Assembly: GCF_020883455.1 (NCBI RefSeq)
Contig: NZ_CP086615.1
Coordinates: 3,526,501-3,590,500 of the forward strand
Direction of reading: 5' to 3'
DNA: 64,000 nt
Origin: Spiribacter halobius
GTDB lineage: Bacteria; Pseudomonadota; Gammaproteobacteria; Nitrococcales; Nitrococcaceae
The translations under genes and the position numbers were made by a program. Positions 41,289-53,788 of this stretch are shown in pieces (the stretch's first letter is position 1; each line of letters opens with the position of its first letter). The notes beneath the pieces are model-generated. The model searched no databases. It was not told where the DNA came from and saw nothing but the letters and a program-made list of their open reading frames with translations.

Positions 41289-42799
41289 GTGTCGTCTCCT
41301 TGTGCCTGCGGGCGCAGCACGCCGACGGTCAGGCGCTCCGGGGTGAGGTACTCGCGGGCCACGCGCTGGATGTCCTCGGCGGTCACCGCGCGCACGCGTT
41401 CCTCGAACTCGTTCAGCGACTCCCAGCCGATGCCGACGGTCTCCAGGCGGCCGATCTGCATGGCCTGATAGAACACCGAGTCCAGCTCGAAGAGATGATC
41501 GGCCAGCAGCTGGTTGCGGGCGCGCTCCAGCTCCTCGGCATCCACGGGCGACTCGCGCAACGCCGCCACCTCCGCGCGCAGCGCCGATTCCAGAGCGGCC
41601 ACGTCGCCATCCCGGGGCGTGCCATAGAGGCTGAACTGGGTATCGAGCCGGCTCACGGGGCTGTAGCCCGCCCCCGCACTCGCCGCCACGCCCTGGCCGC
41701 GCACCAGGCGCTCGCCAAGGCGGGCGCCGTCACCCCCGTCAAGCACCATGGCAAGCATCAGCAGGGCATATGGGTCGTCCGGCGAGTCCGCCGTGGCGGC
41801 CGACGGCACCCCGTAGCCGAGCTGGATCTGGGCCACGCGCGCCTGCGGGTCGCGGTAGTCCAGCCGCCGCTCGCCTGGCGTCTCCAGCCCCTGCGGCGCC
41901 GTGGTCTGTGGCTCGGCGCCGGCGGGAACCTCCCCGAAGTGCTCCTCGGCGAGCGCGAACACCGCCTCCGGATCGACGTCCCCGGCCACCACCAGCGTGG
42001 CGTTGGCCGGCACGTACCAGCGGGCATAGAAGGCGCGCAGGTCCGCGACGCTGATGTTCCGGATGTCGTCGCTCCAGCCGATGATCGGGTGCGCGTACGG
42101 GCTCGCCGGATACGCCACCGGCGAGTAGCGCACGCTGAACCGTCCGTCCGGCCGGTCCTCGATACGCAGCCGGCGCTCCTCCAGCACCACCTGGCGCTCG
42201 CGCTCCAGGTCCTCGGGATTGATCTGCAGGTTCGCCATGCGGTCGGCCTCGAGCTCGAGGGCGACCTCGAGCCGGTCCGCCGCGAGGATCTCGAAGTAGG
42301 CAGTGAAGTCGGGGCCGGTGAAGGCGTTCTGGCGACCGCCCTCGCGGTTGATGATCTCCGAGAACTCGCCCTGGGGATAGCGCTCGGTGCCCTTGAACAT
42401 CATGTGCTCGAAGAGATGCGAGATGCCGGTCTCGCCGCGGCGCTCGTAACTCGAGCCGACGCGGTACCAGATCTGCGAGACCACCACCGGCGCCCGGTGG
42501 TCCTCGCGCACCAGCACGGTGAGGCCGTTGTCGAGGGTGCGCTCGCTGACCGCCCAGTCCGTCTGCGCCGACGCGGCGCCGGCGAGCAGCAGGGCTAGCC
42601 CGCATATCTGACCGATTCGCGACGCGAGGGCGTGGAGATGGCGCAGCGCGGGAGAGTTCGGGCGCGCAGGCGTACTCGACAGTACGTCGAGCACCCGCAC
42701 CGAGCGCAACGCCGGCCTGTCTGCCAGATCCGCGGCCGCAGCCGCGAATCGGTGAGATATGCGGGCTAGGGCAGCCAGCACGGTCTGCCATTGCTTCAT
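41285..42799 (-). CDS. Zinc peptidase of family M16, with a MITE-like insertion in its signal peptide
   Basis: A 504-residue product. The zinc motif HLFEH is followed by the downstream Glu (LELEADRM), so this is the catalytic member of the pair. The N-terminus is odd: residues 12-68 or so are encoded by a repeat element (42599-42769) in frame. Removing the 171 bases rejoins MKQWQTVLAALA to LLLAGAASAQ, a normal 22-residue signal peptide. As it stands the hydrophobic core is broken, unless translation starts inside the element (GTG and TTG codons are available in frame). GGAG lies before the ATG at 42799. Without export the protein would lose its periplasmic role. Confidence 0.88.
   Translation of the reverse strand: MKQWQTVLAALARISHRFAAAAADLADRPALRSVRVLDVLSSTPARPNSPALRHLHALASRIGQICGLALLLAGAASAQTDWAVSERTLDNGLTVLVREDHRAPVVVSQIWYRVGSSYERRGETGISHLFEHMMFKGTERYPQGEFSEIINREGGRQNAFTGPDFTAYFEILAADRLEVALELEADRMANLQINPEDLERERQVVLEERRLRIEDRPDGRFSVRYSPVAYPASPYAHPIIGWSDDIRNISVADLRAFYARWYVPANATLVVAGDVDPEAVFALAEEHFGEVPAGAEPQTTAPQGLETPGERRLDYRDPQARVAQIQLGYGVPSAATADSPDDPYALLMLAMVLDGGDGARLGERLVRGQGVAASAGAGYSPVSRLDTQFSLYGTPRDGDVAALESALRAEVAALRESPVDAEELERARNQLLADHLFELDSVFYQAMQIGRLETVGIGWESLNEFEERVRAVTAEDIQRVAREYLTPERLTVGVLRPQAQGDDT
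42595..42769. mobile_element. MITE-like element inside the M16 gene, copy 1
   Basis: The 167-bp element is flanked by CTAG on both sides (42595-42598 and 42766-42769). Its terminal inverted repeats match at 22 of 23 positions, starting CCCGCATATCT. The inside is itself partly palindromic (TACTCGACAGTACGTCGAG). It encodes no protein of its own. It is about as similar to the copy at 62931-63118 as sister insertions would be. Confidence 0.85.
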
Positions 42800-42937
42800 G
42801 GACGGGTCACTCCGGAGTCGGGGATGAGCCGGGCTGCCACCGGTGGCCGTGGCCGCTTGCCTGGCGGCCCCGTTTCGGCGGGCCCGCTCGGTGGTAGCAT
42901 ACTGCCGCTTTGTGCCTTGCCGATGCACGGGAGTTCC

Positions 42938-43936
42938 ATGCTGCCTTTCCGCCGCAAGCGCTCCGGCGACGACGGAGCCGACACTCCGACCCGCGAGGGC
43001 CGGCGTCCGGGGCTCGTGGCCCGCCTGCGGGCGGGGCTCCGTCGCACCGGCAGCGGCCTGTCCGGCCTGTTCCTCGGTCGCAAGCAGATCGACGAGGACC
43101 TGCTCGAGGAGCTGGAGACGCTGCTGCTGACGGCGGACGTGGGCGTCGAGGCCACCCGCCGCATCATCGACGACCTCACCGCCCGCCTGCGCCGCAACGA
43201 GCTCGCCGACACCGGCGCGCTGCACCAGGCGCTGCGGGAAGACATGCTTGCGATCCTGGCGCCGGTGGCACAGCCGCTGGAGATCCCACCGGATAAGCGC
43301 CCCTTCGTGCTGCTCACCGTCGGCGTCAACGGCGCCGGCAAGACCACGACCATCGGCAAGCTCGCCGCGCGCCTGCGCGACCAGGGCCATGGCGTGATCC
43401 TCGCCGCCGGCGACACCTTCCGCGCGGCGGCGGTGGAGCAGCTGCGGGCCTGGGGCGAGCGCACCGGCACGCCGGTGATCAGCCAGCCCACCGGCGCCGA
43501 TGCCGCCTCCGTGGTGTACGACGCGCACCAGGCCGCCCGCGCCCGCGGGCTGGACGTGCTGATTGCGGACACCGCCGGGCGCCTGCATACCCAGGGCAAC
43601 CTGATGGAGGAGCTGCGCAAGATCCACCGCGTGCTCGGCAAGCAGGATCCGGACTCGCCGCACGAGGTGCTGCTGGTGGTGGACGCCGGCACGGGCCAGA
43701 ACGCGCTGGCCCAGGCGCGGCAGTTCCACGAGTCCATCGGCCTCACCGGCCTGGCCATCACCAAGCTCGACGGCACCGCCAAGGGCGGCGTGATCTTCGC
43801 CATCGCCCAGCAGCTCGGCATCCCCATCCGTTTCATCGGCGTCGGCGAGCAGGTGGAGGACCTGCGCCCCTTCGACGCCGAGGCTTTCGTCGACGCGCTG
43901 CTGGCCGGCGCCACCGGAGCCGACGACGGCGAATGA
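42938..43936 (+). CDS. ftsY: Signal recognition particle receptor FtsY
   Basis: A GTPase that docks ribosome-SRP complexes at the inner membrane. The 332-residue product has a short basic N-terminal region and the NG domain: GVNGAGKTTTIGKLA (G1), DTFRAAAVEQL, DTAGRLHTQGNLMEEL (G3), TKLDGTAKGG (G4) and FIGVGEQVEDLRPFD. GGGAG sits five bases before the ATG. The acidic A domain is shorter than in E. coli. It overlaps ftsE by four bases. Confidence 0.96.
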   Translation: MLPFRRKRSGDDGADTPTREGRRPGLVARLRAGLRRTGSGLSGLFLGRKQIDEDLLEELETLLLTADVGVEATRRIIDDLTARLRRNELADTGALHQALREDMLAILAPVAQPLEIPPDKRPFVLLTVGVNGAGKTTTIGKLAARLRDQGHGVILAAGDTFRAAAVEQLRAWGERTGTPVISQPTGADAASVVYDAHQAARARGLDVLIADTAGRLHTQGNLMEELRKIHRVLGKQDPDSPHEVLLVVDAGTGQNALAQARQFHESIGLTGLAITKLDGTAKGGVIFAIAQQLGIPIRFIGVGEQVEDLRPFDAEAFVDALLAGATGADDGE

Positions 43937-44601
43937 TCCGCCTCGACGGCGTCAGCAAGCGCTACCCGGGGGGCAACGAGGCCCTGGCCGGGGTTACCCT
44001 GCACATCCGCCGCGGCGAGATGGCGTTCATCACCGGCCACAGCGGCGCCGGCAAGAGCACGTTCCTGCGGCTGATCCCGCTGCTGGAGCGGCCGAGCCAC
44101 GGCGCCGTGATCATCGGCGGGGTGAATCTCGCGCGCCTGTCGCGCCGGCGTATCCCGCACCTGCGCCGGGGCATCGGCATGATCTTCCAGGATCACCGCC
44201 TGCTGAACGACCGCACGGTGTTCGACAACGTCGCGCTGCCGCTGGTGATCGCCGGGCTGCCCCATCGCGAGCTCGGCCGGCGCGTGCGCGCCGCGCTGGA
44301 CAAGGTGGGGCTGCTGCGCAAGGAGCGCGCCTACCCGGTCACACTCTCCGGCGGTGAGCAGCAGCGCGTCGGCATCGCCCGCGCCGTGGTGAGCCGGCCG
44401 CCGGTCCTGCTCGCCGACGAGCCCACCGGCAATCTCGACCCGGCGCTCTCGGAGGAGATCATGCGGCTGTTCGAGCAGTTCAACGCGGTGGGCGTCACCA
44501 TCGTCATCGCCAGCCATGATCACGCGCTGATCGAGCGCATGGGGCACCGGCGCATCACACTCGAGGGCGGTCGCCTGCTGGACGACGGGGACCGGCGCTG
44601 A
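43933..44601 (+). CDS. ftsE: Cell division ATP-binding protein FtsE
   Basis: The ATPase of the FtsEX complex that controls septal peptidoglycan hydrolases. The 222-residue product has [35 protein letters not shown] and the Q-loop MIFQDHRLL. It overlaps ftsY (ATGA) and precedes ftsX by one base, the classic ftsYEX order. Confidence 0.97.
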   Translation: MIRLDGVSKRYPGGNEALAGVTLHIRRGEMAFITGHSGAGKSTFLRLIPLLERPSHGAVIIGGVNLARLSRRRIPHLRRGIGMIFQDHRLLNDRTVFDNVALPLVIAGLPHRELGRRVRAALDKVGLLRKERAYPVTLSGGEQQRVGIARAVVSRPPVLLADEPTGNLDPALSEEIMRLFEQFNAVGVTIVIASHDHALIERMGHRRITLEGGRLLDDGDRR

Positions 44602-44602
44602 C

Positions 44603-45547
44603 ATGGCCGCCCGCCTCGGCCGCCGTCGGCGCCAGCTCGACGCCTGGCTGGAGCAGCACGCCCGGGCGCTGATCGGCGCCCTCGGCCGGCTGCGCGAGCA
44701 GCGCGCGGCCAACCTCATGACCGCGGCGGTGATCGGCATCGCACTGGCGCTGCCCGCCGCCTTCCTGCTGCTGCTGGACAACCTCGAGCTCGTCACCGGT
44801 GACTGGGAGGGGCGCACGCGGGCGTCGCTGTTCCTCGAGCGCAACCTCGACGCCGAGGGCCAGACCGACGCCGCCCAGCAGGTGCGGGCCGTGGACGGCG
44901 TCGCCCGCGTGGAGCTGATTCCGCCGGAGGAGGCGCTTGCGGAGTTCCGCACCCATTCGGGAATGGGCGATGCGCTGGCGCTGCTCGAAGAGAACCCGCT
45001 GCCGCCGGTGCTGGTGGTGGAGCCGGCGGCAGAGCTCGACCCGGCGGCAGTGGAGGCGGTCATGGAAGAGCTCGCGGCGCTGGCGCCGGTGGTGGACGTG
45101 CGCCTCGACCGGGAGTGGCTGCGGCGGCTGCACGCCCTGATGCGCCTGGCCGAGCGCGGGGTGTGGGTGATCACGAGCCTGCTGGGGCTGACGGTCATCC
45201 TGGTGGTGGGCAACACGATCCGGCTGGACATCGAGAATCGGCGCGAGGAGATCGTGATCACCAAGCTTATCGGCGGCACGGACGCCTTCGTGCGCCGGCC
45301 GTTCCTCTATGCCGGCCTGTGGTACGGACTCGGAGGCGGCCTGCTCGCCTGCATCCTGGTCGAGGGCGGCCGCTGGCTGCTGGCGGGCCCGGCGGGCGAG
45401 CTGGCAAGCCTTTACGGCACCGGCTTCCGCCTCCGCGGCCTCGGACTCGACGGCGCCCTTACCCTCCTCGCCTGCGGCGCCGCCCTCGGCCTTCTGGGCT
45501 CGTGGCTAGCGGTTGGCAGGCATCTGTCGGCCATCGAGCCGCGATGA
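44603..45547 (+). CDS. ftsX: Cell division permease FtsX
   Basis: The membrane partner of FtsE, 314 residues. One helix near residue 40-60 precedes the periplasmic loop (SLFLERNLDAEGQ, VELIPPEEALAEF), and three helices form the C-terminal FtsX domain (WVITSLLGLTVILVVGNTIR, then ENRREEIVITKLIGGTDAFVRRPFLY). The stop lies in a short CATCG/CGATG hairpin and a heptamer array follows within 15 bases. Confidence 0.96.
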   Translation: MAARLGRRRRQLDAWLEQHARALIGALGRLREQRAANLMTAAVIGIALALPAAFLLLLDNLELVTGDWEGRTRASLFLERNLDAEGQTDAAQQVRAVDGVARVELIPPEEALAEFRTHSGMGDALALLEENPLPPVLVVEPAAELDPAAVEAVMEELAALAPVVDVRLDREWLRRLHALMRLAERGVWVITSLLGLTVILVVGNTIRLDIENRREEIVITKLIGGTDAFVRRPFLYAGLWYGLGGGLLACILVEGGRWLLAGPAGELASLYGTGFRLRGLGLDGALTLLACGAALGLLGSWLAVGRHLSAIEPR

Positions 45548-45596
45548 CCGGGTCGGGGCAGTTCCAAGGGTCAAGTTCAAGGTTCAAAGTTCAAGG

Positions 45597-45849
45597 CGAT
45601 TACGCACTTGCCTCAGCTAGCGTTACGGCATCATCGCTCGCGGAAGACGATACAGGCGCAGGCAGGGTGGCGTGGGGCGGGAGCGGCCGGGACCGTAGGC
45701 GAGAGGGATCTCGCCTACGAGCCTCCAGGGACGGATTCACGGCGTGTCCCGGGCGCTCCCGCCCCACGCCACACCCGGCACGGCCTCGAACCGCCTGCGG
45801 CACCGCGGATGCGCGCCCGGCAAGTATGGCTGAGCGAGATGCGTAATCG
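45597..45849. mobile_element. Inverted-repeat element with CGATTACGCA ends, full copy
   Basis: The ends CGATTACGCACTTGCCTCAG and their near complement at 45828-45849 bound it. About 97 bases of its left part recur at 3321-3418 with roughly 95 percent identity. It lies within a heptamer run at both sites. No coding sequence. Confidence 0.75.
45667..45772. repeat. Constant-core element with private arms, copy 5 (nested)
   Basis: Arms of about 28 bases starting GGTGGCGTGGGGCGGGAGCG. The core has GTAGGCGAG/CTCGCCTAC and GGGACGGATTCACGGCGTG. It sits inside the CGATTACGCA element. Confidence 0.85.
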
Positions 45850-46044
45850 GGAAGTTCAAAGCTCAACGCGGAGGTGCGCCGCCTCGGCCCGGGACCACAG
45901 CCGGAACTCGTCAGGGTCTCGCCGATCCAACGAGATGGTAGAATTCAAGGCATCGGAACAGATGGATATGCACGGCCATATCCACGCTTTGAACTTTGAA
46001 CTTGAGACTTCGAACTCCGCCTTAGGCGGCTCGGGGGGATAGCC

Positions 46045-46926
<882 letters not shown>

Positions 46927-46954
46927 GCCGCCTCGCCCATGGCGGTGCGAGTAG

Positions 46955-47094
46955 GTAGGTCGGCAAGCGCACAGCGCTCGCCGACACGGCGGCAGCCGAG
47001 CTCCCTGCGAGCCGCGCTGCGCGCGGCTGTCGGCGAGCGCTCCCGCGCTTGCCGACCTACGTCATCTTTGAACTTGCCACTTTGAACTTGCAAC
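46955..47094. repeat. REP-like pair and heptamer arm between rpoH and radC
   Basis: GTAGGTCGGCAAGCGC at 46955 and its complement ending at 47060 bound a REP-like pair. CTTTGAAC/CAACTTG heptamers follow at 47067-47094. Next to radC, GACGGGYTGCCGCCCGTAGTT-like units occur twice (47093-47136). Confidence 0.75.
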
Positions 47095-47134
47095 TACGGG
47101 CGGCAGCCCGTCGGAAACTACGGGCGGCAACCCG

Positions 47135-47809
47135 TCAGAGGAGGCCGCGCTCCGCAAAGCTCACCGGCGGCCCGTCTCCCACCACGAAGTGATCCAGAAC
47201 GCGCACGTCCACCAGGGCCAGGGCCTCGCACAGGCGGCGGGTGATGGCCTCGTCGGCGGCGCTCGGCTCGGCGATGCCCGAGGGGTGGTTGTGGGCGAGG
47301 ATCACCGCGGCGGCGTTGTGGCTCATGGCCCGGCGGACGACCTCGCGCGGATAGACGCTGGCGGCGTCTATGGTGCCGCGGAAGAGCTCCTCGAAGACGA
47401 TCACCCGATGGCGGTTGTCCAGGAACAGGCAGGCGAAGGCCTCGTGGGGGAGGTGCCGCAGGCGGGCCGCCAGATAGGCCCGCGTCTCGGCAGGGCTGGT
47501 GAGTGACTGGCCGCGCTGCAGGCGCTCCCAGAGGTGGCGGCGGCCCATCTCCAGCACGGCCTGCAGCTGGCTGTACTTGGCGGGCCCGAGCCCCGGGCGG
47601 GCCGAGAACGCCGCCTGGTCCGCTTCCAGCAGCGGCCGCAACCCGCCGAAGTCGCCGATCAGATCCCGCGCCAGATCCACCGCGGTGCGTCCCGCCACGC
47701 CGGTGCGCAGAAAGATCGCCAGCAGCTCGGCATCGGACAGCGCGGCGGCCCCGCGGCTCAGAAGCTTCTCCCGCGGCCGCTCGGCCTCGGGCCAGTCGGT
47801 GATGGGCAT
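47135..47809 (-). CDS. radC: RadC-family protein (JAB/MPN domain)
   Basis: A 224-residue protein with an N-terminal helix-hairpin-helix region ([22 protein letters not shown]) and a JAMM metal site: EELFRGTID, then [14 protein letters not shown]. The true biochemical role of RadC is unsettled; the family name reflects an old, doubtful link to repair. The ATG at 47809 is chosen because GGAGG lies five bases before it; a GTG at 47815 would overlap that site. It is divergent from coaBC. Confidence 0.93.
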   Translation of the reverse strand: MPITDWPEAERPREKLLSRGAAALSDAELLAIFLRTGVAGRTAVDLARDLIGDFGGLRPLLEADQAAFSARPGLGPAKYSQLQAVLEMGRRHLWERLQRGQSLTSPAETRAYLAARLRHLPHEAFACLFLDNRHRVIVFEELFRGTIDAASVYPREVVRRAMSHNAAAVILAHNHPSGIAEPSAADEAITRRLCEALALVDVRVLDHFVVGDGPPVSFAERGLL

Positions 47810-47831
47810 CGGCACCTCCGTGTGCGTCGGC

Positions 47832-47966
47832 GAGTTCCAAGTTCAAAGTTCCAGGTTCAAAGTGTACCCTCCGAGCCATCCAGGGCTAACTCTCGCCGTG
47901 GCGGGGTTGGTCGACCTGCAACTTGCGACTTGCAACTCGCAACTCCGAACTTGGGACTTGCCACTC
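47832..47966. repeat. Mixed heptamer inverted repeat between radC and coaBC
   Basis: The left arm (47832-47862) has GTTCCAAG/GTTCAAAG units; the right arm (47916-47966) has CAACTTG units ending two bases before the coaBC GTG. This divergent gap, where both promoters should lie, is nearly all repeat arms plus a 53-base loop. Confidence 0.8.
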
Positions 47967-47967
47967 C

Positions 47968-49191
47968 GTGCAGCTGGATGGCCTTCGCATCGTCCTCGGC
48001 GTCAGTGGTGGGATCGCGGCCTACAAGAGCCCGGATCTCGTGCGGCGGCTGCGTGAGGCGGGGGCGGAGGTGCGGGTGGTGCTCACCGCGGGGGCGCTGG
48101 CCTTCGTGCAGCCGCTAACCTTCCAGGCCGTCTCCCACCGCCCGGTGCACACCGAGCTGCTGGACCCCGAGGCCGAGGCCGGCATGGGGCATATCGAGCT
48201 CGCCCGCTGGGCGGACCTGATCCTGGTCGCTCCGGCGAGCGCCGATCTGATGGCCCGGCTGGCCCACGGCCATGCCGACGACCTGCTCACGACCCTCTGC
48301 CTCGCCAGCGAGGCACCCCTGGTGCTGGCCCCGGCGATGAACCACGTCATGTGGCGGGCTGCCGCCACCCGGGACAACGCCGAGCGCCTCACCGCCCGCG
48401 GCGTGCGCCTGCTCGGCCCCGCGGAGGGGCCGCTTGCCGAGGGTGAGTCAGGGCCCGGGCGCCTGCTCGAGCCGCGCGAGATCGTGGCCCTGCTCGCCGG
48501 CGACGGCCCCTTGCGCGGTGAGCGGGTGCTGATCACCGCCGGGCCCACCCGGGAGGCCATCGACCCGGTGCGCTTCATCGGCAACCGGTCCAGCGGCCGC
48601 ATGGGGTTCGCCGTGGCCGCGGCCGCCGCGCGCGCGGGCGCCAAGGTGGTGCTGGTGGCGGGGCCGTGCAGCCTCGCTACGCCGGGCGGCGTCGAGCGGG
48701 TGGACGTGGAGTCCGCGCGCGAGATGCACGAGGCCGTCATGCAGCGGGCCGGGGATTGCGATATCTTCATCGCCACCGCGGCGGTGGCCGACTATCGGGT
48801 CGACCGCGTCCCGGAGCAGAAGATCAAGAAGAGCGACCAGCCCGTGGCGCTCACGCTCGTGCCCAACCCCGACATCCTGCAGGCCGTGGCCGGGCTGCCA
48901 CGGGCACCGTTCACGGTGGGCTTCGCCGCGGAAACGGAGCGCCTGGCCGAGTATGCCGAGGCCAAGCGGGCCCGCAAGGGCCTGGACATGATCGCCGCGA
49001 ACCTCGTCGGCGGTGGGCGCGACACGGGCTTCGACAGTGCCGACAATGCCCTGGAGGTGTTCTGGGCCGGTGGCCACCGGAGCCTGCCGCGGGCGCCCAA
49101 GATCCAGCTCGCTGAGGCGCTGGTCGCACTCATCGCGGAACGGCGACATGGAAACGATCAGACTACGGATTCTCGACCCGCGTCTGGGTGA
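47968..49191 (+). CDS. coaBC: Bifunctional phosphopantothenoylcysteine decarboxylase/synthetase
   Basis: Two steps of coenzyme A synthesis in one 407-residue protein. The N-terminal FMN decarboxylase half has [18 protein letters not shown] and APAMNHVMW; the C-terminal synthetase half has [29 protein letters not shown] and [19 protein letters not shown]. The start is a GTG at 47968, directly after heptamer repeats and without a good ribosome site. The gene overlaps dut by 44 bases. Confidence 0.94.
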   Translation: MQLDGLRIVLGVSGGIAAYKSPDLVRRLREAGAEVRVVLTAGALAFVQPLTFQAVSHRPVHTELLDPEAEAGMGHIELARWADLILVAPASADLMARLAHGHADDLLTTLCLASEAPLVLAPAMNHVMWRAAATRDNAERLTARGVRLLGPAEGPLAEGESGPGRLLEPREIVALLAGDGPLRGERVLITAGPTREAIDPVRFIGNRSSGRMGFAVAAAAARAGAKVVLVAGPCSLATPGGVERVDVESAREMHEAVMQRAGDCDIFIATAAVADYRVDRVPEQKIKKSDQPVALTLVPNPDILQAVAGLPRAPFTVGFAAETERLAEYAEAKRARKGLDMIAANLVGGGRDTGFDSADNALEVFWAGGHRSLPRAPKIQLAEALVALIAERRHGNDQTTDSRPASG

Positions 49192-49603
49192 GGCCTTCCC
49201 GCTACCGGACTACGCCACCGCCGGCTCCGCGGGGCTGGATCTGCGTGCGTGCGTGGATGCGCCGGTCACCCTGCAGCCCGGCGATACCGAGCTCATCCCG
49301 AGCGGCATCGCCGTCCATATCGGCGACCCCGGCTACGCCGCGGTGGTCCTGCCCCGCTCCGGCCTCGGCCACAAGCATGGCATCGTGCTCGGCAACCTGG
49401 TGGGGCTGATCGACTCCGACTACCAGGGCGAGATCCTTGTCTCCTGCTGGAACCGCGGGCGCGCTGCGTTCACCATCGAGCCCGGCGAGCGGGTGGCGCA
49501 GCTGGTGTTCGTGCCGGTGGCCCGGCCGCGCTTCGAGGTGGTGGACGCGTTCGAGGACAGCGAACGCGGCAGTGGCGGTTTCGGCCACTCCGGCAGGTAC
49601 TGA
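49148..49603 (+). CDS. dut: Deoxyuridine 5'-triphosphate nucleotidohydrolase
   Basis: Hydrolyses dUTP to dUMP. The 151-residue trimeric-type dUTPase has all five motifs: [46 protein letters not shown] and [10 protein letters not shown] at the C-terminus. Its start lies inside the end of coaBC, so the two are coupled. Confidence 0.96.
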   Translation: METIRLRILDPRLGEAFPLPDYATAGSAGLDLRACVDAPVTLQPGDTELIPSGIAVHIGDPGYAAVVLPRSGLGHKHGIVLGNLVGLIDSDYQGEILVSCWNRGRAAFTIEPGERVAQLVFVPVARPRFEVVDAFEDSERGSGGFGHSGRY

Positions 49604-49613
49604 AGGAGAACCC

Positions 49614-53049
<3,436 letters not shown>

Positions 53050-53067
53050 CGCCGCCGCGACGCACGG

Positions 53068-53098
53068 GCTTGCCCGGCGTTGCCGGGCGCGGGCAAGC
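53068..53098 (+). terminator. Hairpin after argB
   Basis: GCTTGCCCG pairs with CGGGCAAGC, with a competing inner stem GCCCGGC/GCCGGGC. There is no T-tract. Confidence 0.5.
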
Positions 53099-53105
53099 TT
53101 GCTCC

Positions 53106-53609
53106 ATGCGCGTTATTCTCGCCATCAGCGTGACCCTGCTCCTGCTCGCCGGCTGCGCCTCGACGCCGCCGGAGCGGGCGGAAACGCCGTCGCCGGCGGT
53201 CGAGCCGCAGACCGGCGAGGCTGCCGGTGATCTGGTGGCCGTACTGGAGGAACAGCACCGGCGCTGGCGCGGCACGCCTTACCGGTACGGCGGCCGGTCC
53301 CCGGCGGGCATTGACTGCTCCGGCTTCGTACAGGTCACCTTCAGCGAGCGACTGGCGCGCAGCCTGCCCCGGACCACCCGCCAGCAGGCGCGGCGCGGAG
53401 AGCCCGTGGCCGCCGCGGCCCTGCGCGCCGGCGATCTGGTGTTCTTCCGCACCGGCGGCGGCAAGCTGCACGTCGGCATCTACGTGGAGGGCGGGCACTT
53501 CCTGCACGCCTCCACCAGCCGCGGCGTGACCCTCTCCCGCCTGGACAATCCCTACTGGTCGCGCCACTACTGGCAGGCGCGGCGGATCCTCACACCGGCA
53601 CGCACCTAG
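53106..53609 (+). CDS. NlpC/P60-family cell-wall peptidase lipoprotein
   Basis: A 167-residue lipoprotein precursor with lipobox LLAGC and an NlpC/P60 domain: DCSGFV (nucleophile Cys), KLHVGIYV (His) and FLHAST (third polar residue). It likely cuts D,D- or peptide cross-links in peptidoglycan as MepS/NlpC-type enzymes do. Its TAG stop is part of a CTAG from which a partial copy of the MITE-like element extends. Confidence 0.9.
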   Translation: MRVILAISVTLLLLAGCASTPPERAETPSPAVEPQTGEAAGDLVAVLEEQHRRWRGTPYRYGGRSPAGIDCSGFVQVTFSERLARSLPRTTRQQARRGEPVAAAALRAGDLVFFRTGGGKLHVGIYVEGGHFLHASTSRGVTLSRLDNPYWSRHYWQARRILTPART

Positions 53610-53665
53610 CCCGGATATCTCACCGATTCACGGCTGCGGTCGCGGATCTGGTAGGCAGCCGCGGC
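53606..53665. mobile_element. MITE-like element, partial copy 3
   Basis: CTAG, then an end matching the terminal repeat (ATATCTCACCGATTCACGG) and about 35 further bases of the element's right part. The other end is missing. The remaining 120 bases up to 53788 show nothing. Confidence 0.7.
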
Positions 53666-53788
53666 GGCCGAGCGAGGCGGGGCCGCTACTTCGCGCGCTG
53701 GCCCGCGGCTCTCTGGCGCCGGGATGGCTCGAGGCCGTTGCTGTCCACGTGAGCATCGCTTCGAGCAAGGGGCGTACGCACTCTCCGG

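Larger units (their letters stand above)
45560..46016. repeat. Nested repeat block between ftsX and rpoH
   Basis: GTTCAAAG-type units run from 45560 to 45596, continue at 45853-45868, and have their inverted partner at 45987-46016. The first run is interrupted by a 253-bp inverted-repeat element (45597-45849, ends CGATTACGCA and TGCGTAATCG), which itself contains a constant-core element (45667-45772). A GGATATG/CATATCC inverted repeat (45964-45983) and a CCGCC/GGCGG hairpin before rpoH lie in the remainder. No gene is seen in this 497-base gap. Confidence 0.85.

Noticed and set aside
41285-43729. An 814-codon M16 frame extending upstream over the ftsY start
   Set aside because: The ATG at 42799 has a ribosome site, and the sequence beyond it is the reverse of ftsY with no peptidase likeness.
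42796-45279. Open frame of 827 codons on the minus strand opposite ftsY, ftsE and ftsX
   Set aside because: It is the GC-driven mirror of three well-recognised genes and has low-complexity Ser/Arg/Ala composition without any motif.
45597-45849. The CGATTACGCA element as a structured RNA or riboswitch for rpoH
   Set aside because: A partial copy lies after an unrelated gene at 3321, and the element splits a heptamer run, so a mobile or repeated element explains it better.
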